DNA of 9,603 nucleotides, from the NCBI GenBank assembly GCA_002431845.1, contig DJEH01000051.1, forward strand, positions 1 to 9,603. Reading direction: 5' to 3'. Below the pieces are notes generated by a model, which saw nothing but the letters and a program-made list of their open reading frames with translations, was not told the DNA's origin and did no database searches. Numbering within the stretch: the first letter of the stretch is position 1; every line of letters begins with the position of its first letter. Origin of the DNA: Prevotellaceae bacterium UBA5903 (GTDB taxonomy: Bacteria > Bacteroidota > Bacteroidia > Bacteroidales > Bacteroidaceae). Below, in pieces: positions 5,279 to 9,603 of the stretch. The position numbers and the translations under genes were made by a program.

Positions 5279-5310
5279 TTTGCATACTCGCCGTTTTTTA
5301 TCTAAATTTG
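5279..5310 (+). promoter_or_regulatory. Promoter of purL
   Basis: TTTG at 5279-5282 and TAAATTTG at 5303-5310 are separated by 20 nt. This is a full match to the Bacteroidota vegetative promoter in both boxes and spacing. Transcription should start near 5317, about 33 nt before the ATG at 5350. The open frame reaching back to 5257 therefore begins upstream of the transcript. No riboswitch would fit in so short a leader. Confidence 0.75.
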
Positions 5311-5349
5311 CACACTATAAATAGTAACATCACAAATCCCTACTACAAT

Positions 5350-8300
5350 ATGATTCAGTTTTTTACAACTCCGCAAAAGAGTGTGATTGCCACACAAGTG
5401 GACCACAAACTCTCTGAAGCCGAAGTGAAAGAACTTTGCTGGCTCTATGGCGAAGCTACGCCCGTAAACGACAGCGAAATAAGCGGTTGGTTTGTTGGAC
5501 CACGCCGCGAAATGATTACACCTTGGAGCACAAATGCCGTTGAGATTACACAGAATATGAATCTCCACGGCATTTTGCGTATTGAGGAATACTTCCCAGT
5601 GAAGGACGAAAACGCTGAGCACGACCCTATGTTGCAGCGTATGTACAACGGCTTGAACCAAGACATCTTTACCGTAAACATCAAGCCCGCTCCTATTGAA
5701 TATATCACAGACCTCGAAACCTACAACGAGAAAGAAGGCTTGGCCCTATCACCTGCCGAAATAGAATATCTACACGGTGTGGAGAAGCAACTGAATCGCC
5801 AACTTACCGACTCCGAAGTATTTGGTTTTGCACAGATTAACTCCGAACACTGCCGCCACAAAATATTTGGTGGTTCGTTTGTTATCGACGGCAAAGAAAT
5901 GCCCTCATCGCTCTTTGCCATGATTAAGAAAACCACAAAAGAGAACCCTCATAAAATCATATCGGCATATAAAGACAATGTGGCATTTGCCCAAGGACCA
6001 GTTGTAGAACAGTTTGCACCTGCCGACCATTCTACAAGCGATTGGTTCAAGATTAAGGACATTGAGAGTGTTATCTCTATCAAAGCCGAAACCCACAACT
6101 TCCCTACAACTGTAGAGCCTTTTAATGGTGCATCAACTGGTACAGGTGGTGAGATACGCGACCGTATGGGCGGTGGTGTAGGCTCGTGGCCTATTGCTGG
6201 TACTGCAGTGTATATGACGGCTTACCCTCGCCTTGATGGTGGCCGCGAATGGGAAGACATCTTGCCCGTGCGCAAATGGCTATACCAAACACCAGAGCAA
6301 ATATTGATTAAAGCATCTAATGGTGCAAGCGACTTTGGCAACAAGTTTGGCCAACCCCTAATCGCAGGTTCGGTATTGACCTTTGAACACCAAGAAAATG
6401 GCGAAAAATATGGCTACGACAAGGTAATTATGCTTGCAGGTGGTGTGGGTTATGGCACCAAACGCGACTGCTTAAAAGGCACTCCTGAAAAGGGTAACAA
6501 GGTGGTTGTTGTAGGTGGCGATAACTATCGCATTGGCCTTGGCGGTGGCTCGGTCAGCTCGGTTGATACGGGCCGATACAGCAGCGGCATTGAGCTGAAC
6601 GCTGTGCAACGCGCCAACCCCGAAATGCAAAAGCGTGCCAACAACCTTGTACGTGCATTGTGCGAAGAGGACGTTAATCCAGTGGTTTCTATCCACGACC
6701 ACGGCTCAGCAGGCCACGTAAACTGCTTGTCGGAACTTGTTGAAGACTGCGGTGGACAGATAGACATGACGAAGCTGCCTATTGGCGACCCAACCCTATC
6801 GGCCAAGGAAATCATTGCCAACGAGAGCCAAGAGCGCATGGGATTGCTCATTCAAGAAGAACACCTTGAGCACGTTCGCAAGATTGCCGAACGCGAACGC
6901 GCCCCAATGTACGTGGTAGGCGAAACTACAGGCGATGCTCACTTCTCGTTTGTACAAGGTGATGGCAAGCGCCCGTTCGACCTCGATGTGGCACAGATGT
7001 TTGGTCATTCGCCTAAAACAGTAATGGTAGACGAAACCGTTGAACGCAAATATAAAAACGTTAGTTACGACGTTAAGAACCTTGATAGCTACATCAATCG
7101 TGTGCTACAACTTGAGGCTGTAGCTTGTAAGGATTGGCTCACCAATAAGGTAGACCGCTCAGTAACGGGCAAAGTGGCACACCAACAAACACAGGGCGAA
7201 CTGCAATTGCCTTTGTCGGACTGCGGTGTTGTAGCTCTTGACTATCGCGGTGTTAAAGGCATTGCAACCGCTATTGGCCATGCTCCACAAGCTGGATTGG
7301 CCAACCCTGCAGCAGGTTCAGTGCTCTCAGTTGCCGAGTCGCTTACCAACATCGTTTGGGCTCCGCTGAGCGAAGGACTCGATAGTGTGTCGCTCTCAGC
7401 CAATTGGATGTGGCCTTGTCGCTCGCAAAAGGGCGAAGATGCACGCCTTTATGAGGGTGTTGAAGCCTTAAGCGACTTCTGCTGCGCACTTGAGATTAAC
7501 GTGCCTACAGGCAAAGATTCGCTATCACTCTCACAACAATACCCCAATGGCGAAAAGATTATATCACCGGGAACAGTGATTGTTAGTGCTGGTGGCGAGG
7601 TGAGCAACATACGCAAGGTGGTATCTCCAGTGATGGTAAACAACGAAAAATCTACCTTCTACCACATTGACTTCTCGTTTGACGAGCTGCATCTTGGTGG
7701 TTCAGCTTTTGCTCAGAGCCAAGGCTATGTGGGTAGCGACGTGCCAACAGTTAAGAACCCCGACTACTTCCGCTCTGCTTTCAACGCTATACAAGCACTC
7801 GTTGATAAAGGCCTCATCCTTGCAGGCCACGACATCTCAGCAGGTGGTCTTATCACCACATTGCTCGAAATGACCTTTGCCAATACCGAAGGTGGTATGG
7901 ACATCTGCCTTGACAAGTTTAAGACAGACGACCTCGTTAAGGTGCTCTTTGCCGAGAACCCTGGCGTAGTGGTACAGATTGCCGATAAGAACAAAAAAGC
8001 ATTTAAGGAACTGCTTGACGAGGCTGGTGTGGCTTACGTAAAACTGGGCAAGCCCGCTGAAGAACGCCAAATTATGGTAACTCTTCACGACGCTACTTAC
8101 CAATTTGGTATTGACTATCTGCGCGACATTTGGTACGAAACATCATACCTGCTCGACACCAAACAGAGCATGAACGGATGTGCCAAGAAACGCTACGAGA
8201 ACTACAAGCAACAACCTCTTGAATACCACATCCATCCCGAATTTACAGGCAAATTTAGTCAGTTTGGCATCAGTCCTGAACGTCGCACCGCATCTGGTAT

Positions 8301-9051
8301 TAAGGCTGCAATTATCCGCGAAAAGGGTACTAACGGCGAGCGCGAAATGGCTTATGCACTCTACTTGGCTGGCTTCGACGTGAAAGATGTGATGATGACC
8401 GACCTTATCAGCGGCAGAGAAACACTCGACGAGGTGAACATGATTGTGTTCTGTGGTGGTTTTTCAAACTCTGACGTATTAGGTTCGGCAAAGGGTTGGG
8501 CAGGTGCATTCCTCTACAATCCGAAGGCTAAAGAGGCGCTCGACCGCTTCTATGCACGCAAAGACACCTTGTCGTTGGGTGTTTGCAATGGTTGCCAATT
8601 GATGGTTGAACTCAACCTTATCAACCCCGACCACAAGAAGCGTGCACACATGTTGCACAACGACTCTCATAAGTTTGAGAGTGCCTTCCTTGGTGTTACC
8701 GTTCCAACAAACCGCAGCGTAATGTTTGGCTCACTCTCAGGAGATCAACTTGGCATTTGGGTGGCTCACGGCGAAGGAAAGTTCTCTCTTCCTTATCCTG
8801 AAGACGATTACAACGTGGTATTGAAATATACTTACGATGAATATCCAGGCAACCCTAATGGCTCATCATATAGCGTAGCTGGTATTGCAAGTGCCGACGG
8901 CAGACACCTTGCTATGATGCCTCACTTGGAACGTGCATTCTTCCCTTGGCAAAACGCATACTACCCTGCTGACCGCTTAGCAGACGACATCACACCATGG
9001 ATGGAAGCCTTTGTTAATGCTCGTAAGTGGGTTGAAGAGCACACCAAGTAA
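5350..9051 (+). CDS. purL: Phosphoribosylformylglycinamidine synthase (FGAM synthetase), large single-chain form
   Basis: This cytoplasmic enzyme catalyses the fourth step of purine synthesis, turning FGAR, glutamine and ATP into FGAM. From the ATG at 5350 (MIQFFTTPQKS) it has 1,233 residues, the size of the fused form found in proteobacteria and Bacteroidota. The order is a PurS-like N-terminus (about 1-150), a linker with FGFAQINSEHCRH, two AIRS-type synthetase halves (ETHNFPTTVEPFNGAS near residue 249, then TGGEIRDRMGG), and a glutamine amidotransferase domain from about residue 978. Its catalytic triad is visible: C1079 in GVCNGCQ, then H1192 and E1194 in MPHLER, where many homologues have MPHPER. 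The frame is open for 31 more codons upstream, but the promoter lies inside that stretch. The gene is a single unit with its own promoter and terminator. Confidence 0.97.
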   Translation: MIQFFTTPQKSVIATQVDHKLSEAEVKELCWLYGEATPVNDSEISGWFVGPRREMITPWSTNAVEITQNMNLHGILRIEEYFPVKDENAEHDPMLQRMYNGLNQDIFTVNIKPAPIEYITDLETYNEKEGLALSPAEIEYLHGVEKQLNRQLTDSEVFGFAQINSEHCRHKIFGGSFVIDGKEMPSSLFAMIKKTTKENPHKIISAYKDNVAFAQGPVVEQFAPADHSTSDWFKIKDIESVISIKAETHNFPTTVEPFNGASTGTGGEIRDRMGGGVGSWPIAGTAVYMTAYPRLDGGREWEDILPVRKWLYQTPEQILIKASNGASDFGNKFGQPLIAGSVLTFEHQENGEKYGYDKVIMLAGGVGYGTKRDCLKGTPEKGNKVVVVGGDNYRIGLGGGSVSSVDTGRYSSGIELNAVQRANPEMQKRANNLVRALCEEDVNPVVSIHDHGSAGHVNCLSELVEDCGGQIDMTKLPIGDPTLSAKEIIANESQERMGLLIQEEHLEHVRKIAERERAPMYVVGETTGDAHFSFVQGDGKRPFDLDVAQMFGHSPKTVMVDETVERKYKNVSYDVKNLDSYINRVLQLEAVACKDWLTNKVDRSVTGKVAHQQTQGELQLPLSDCGVVALDYRGVKGIATAIGHAPQAGLANPAAGSVLSVAESLTNIVWAPLSEGLDSVSLSANWMWPCRSQKGEDARLYEGVEALSDFCCALEINVPTGKDSLSLSQQYPNGEKIISPGTVIVSAGGEVSNIRKVVSPVMVNNEKSTFYHIDFSFDELHLGGSAFAQSQGYVGSDVPTVKNPDYFRSAFNAIQALVDKGLILAGHDISAGGLITTLLEMTFANTEGGMDICLDKFKTDDLVKVLFAENPGVVVQIADKNKKAFKELLDEAGVAYVKLGKPAEERQIMVTLHDATYQFGIDYLRDIWYETSYLLDTKQSMNGCAKKRYENYKQQPLEYHIHPEFTGKFSQFGISPERRTASGIKAAIIREKGTNGEREMAYALYLAGFDVKDVMMTDLISGRETLDEVNMIVFCGGFSNSDVLGSAKGWAGAFLYNPKAKEALDRFYARKDTLSLGVCNGCQLMVELNLINPDHKKRAHMLHNDSHKFESAFLGVTVPTNRSVMFGSLSGDQLGIWVAHGEGKFSLPYPEDDYNVVLKYTYDEYPGNPNGSSYSVAGIASADGRHLAMMPHLERAFFPWQNAYYPADRLADDITPWMEAFVNARKWVEEHTK

Positions 9052-9081
9052 TAAAGTTTACTTGATTATAAAACGGTATTG

Positions 9082-9127
9082 AAATAATGGTTGCACCCTT
9101 CTGCATTGATGGGTGCAACCATTATTT
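9082..9127 (+). terminator. Terminator of purL
   Basis: Arms 9082-9098 and 9111-9127 form a perfect 17-bp stem (core GGTTGCACCC and GGGTGCAACC) with a 12-nt loop, followed by a T-rich tail. It begins 31 bases after the purL stop and separates purL from the thioredoxin gene. Confidence 0.9.
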
Positions 9128-9190
9128 TTATTGTATAATAAACATTTGATGCTCCTAATATTTAATTTTCTATAAAATACTTACACATTG

Positions 9191-9222
9191 CTTGCATGTT
9201 TCATATAAAAGCGCCTACTTTG
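9191..9222 (+). promoter_or_regulatory. Possible promoter of the thioredoxin gene
   Basis: CTTG at 9191-9194 and CTACTTTG at 9215-9222 are 20 nt apart. The spacing is right but both boxes deviate from TTTG and TAnnTTTG. A start near 9229 would give a leader of about 36 nt before the ATG at 9265. Confidence 0.35.
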
Positions 9223-9264
9223 TGTGCAAATACAAGTTCTATCAACTATATAAACAAAAATATT

Positions 9265-9564
9265 ATGGAATCATTTAACGACGTTATCTCTACCGATGTC
9301 ATTGTATTGGTAGATTTCTATGCCACATGGTGCCAACCATGCAAGATGATGCATCCCATATTGGAACAAGTGAAAGAACATCTTGGCAATCGTATACGCA
9401 TCATCAAAATAGACGTAGACAAACAGCAACAGATTGCAGCTGAATATGGCATACAAGCCGTACCAACGCTTATGCTTTTCCGCCAAGGCAAAATGCTATG
9501 GCGCACAAGTGGCGCTATGCAGAAAACAGATTTGCTCACGGCTATCGATCCATTTTTAAGATGA
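9265..9564 (+). CDS. Thioredoxin-fold protein with CQPC active site
   Basis: From the ATG at 9265 (MESFND) the protein has 99 residues, slightly shorter than the usual thioredoxin of about 105. It shows the fold's order: strand VIVLVDFYATW, the active site W22-C23-Q24-P25-C26-K27, KIDVDKQQQIAAEYGI, and the cis-proline loop AVPT (P67). No signal peptide or lipobox is present, so it should act in the cytoplasm as a dithiol-disulfide reductant. The active site is CQPC where classical thioredoxins have CGPC, which may shift redox potential or partner choice. The frame is open to an ATG at 9196, but the extra 23 residues are not thioredoxin-like and overlap the possible promoter. The gene follows the purL terminator and ends 17 bases before a dispersed repeat. 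Confidence 0.9.
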   Translation: MESFNDVISTDVIVLVDFYATWCQPCKMMHPILEQVKEHLGNRIRIIKIDVDKQQQIAAEYGIQAVPTLMLFRQGKMLWRTSGAMQKTDLLTAIDPFLR

Positions 9565-9581
9565 AGATATTTATAGGATAG

Positions 9582-9603
9582 TAAGTAGGTATTCAAAATT
9601 AAT
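9582..9603 (-). repeat. Dispersed intergenic repeat, copy E (inverted)
   Basis: These 22 bases are the exact reverse complement of 30-51 (core TAAGTAGGTATTCAAAATT). The copy starts 17 bases after the thioredoxin stop and runs to the window edge, so its full length is not visible. Confidence 0.85.

Noticed and set aside
5257..5349. 31-codon N-terminal extension of PurL with a hydrophobic, signal-like look
   Set aside because: The consensus promoter at 5279-5310 lies inside it, PurL is cytoplasmic, and the start at 5350 gives the normal family N-terminus.
5311..5349. Purine riboswitch before purL
   Set aside because: The predicted leader is only about 33 nt, too short for a purine aptamer, and no such fold is visible.
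9196..9264. 23-codon N-terminal extension of the thioredoxin
   Set aside because: It does not look like a signal peptide or thioredoxin sequence and overlaps the likely promoter; MESFND at 9265 is the natural start.

Overview
The window looks like the chromosome of a Bacteroidota species, most likely Prevotella or a close relative. The clues are the large single-chain PurL of about 1,233 residues, an OprO/P-like outer-membrane porin of the 'RFGGYGE' type, and promoters of the Bacteroidota form (TTTG, about 20 nt, TAnnTTTG). Clear Shine-Dalgarno sequences are absent. The species call is inference.

Layout from left to right. A porin gene on the minus strand (49-1434) has a stop codon that overlaps a dispersed 22-bp repeat. 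After about 300 bp without a gene comes a small minus-strand gene (1738-1965) for an exported lysine-rich peptide. A control region rich in short palindromes (about 2000-2265) separates it from a plus-strand regulator (2266-3234). This regulator joins a ScdA/YtfE-like N-terminal domain, a hemerythrin-type di-iron helical bundle and a C-terminal LuxR-type DNA-binding domain. A 330-bp intergenic region follows. It holds a 31-bp near-perfect hairpin and three copies of the dispersed repeat, two of them arranged like the terminal inverted repeats of a MITE. Next are a CDF-family metal exporter (3565-4488), a strong shared terminator, and a convergent HD-domain phosphohydrolase (4583-5206, minus). 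A divergent promoter region then leads to purL (5350-9051), which ends in a strong terminator. A small thioredoxin with a CQPC active site (9265-9564) follows. The window closes with another inverted copy of the 22-bp repeat (9582-9603).

The genes are mostly single transcription units and do not form one obvious pathway. purL is housekeeping purine synthesis. The porin, metal exporter, thioredoxin and di-iron sensor fit envelope, metal and redox homeostasis, but no operon ties them together. The least ordinary items are the hemerythrin-LuxR one-component sensor with its palindrome-rich promoter region, and the intergenic repeat family with its hairpin. No CRISPR, phage, tRNA, rRNA or complete insertion sequence is visible.
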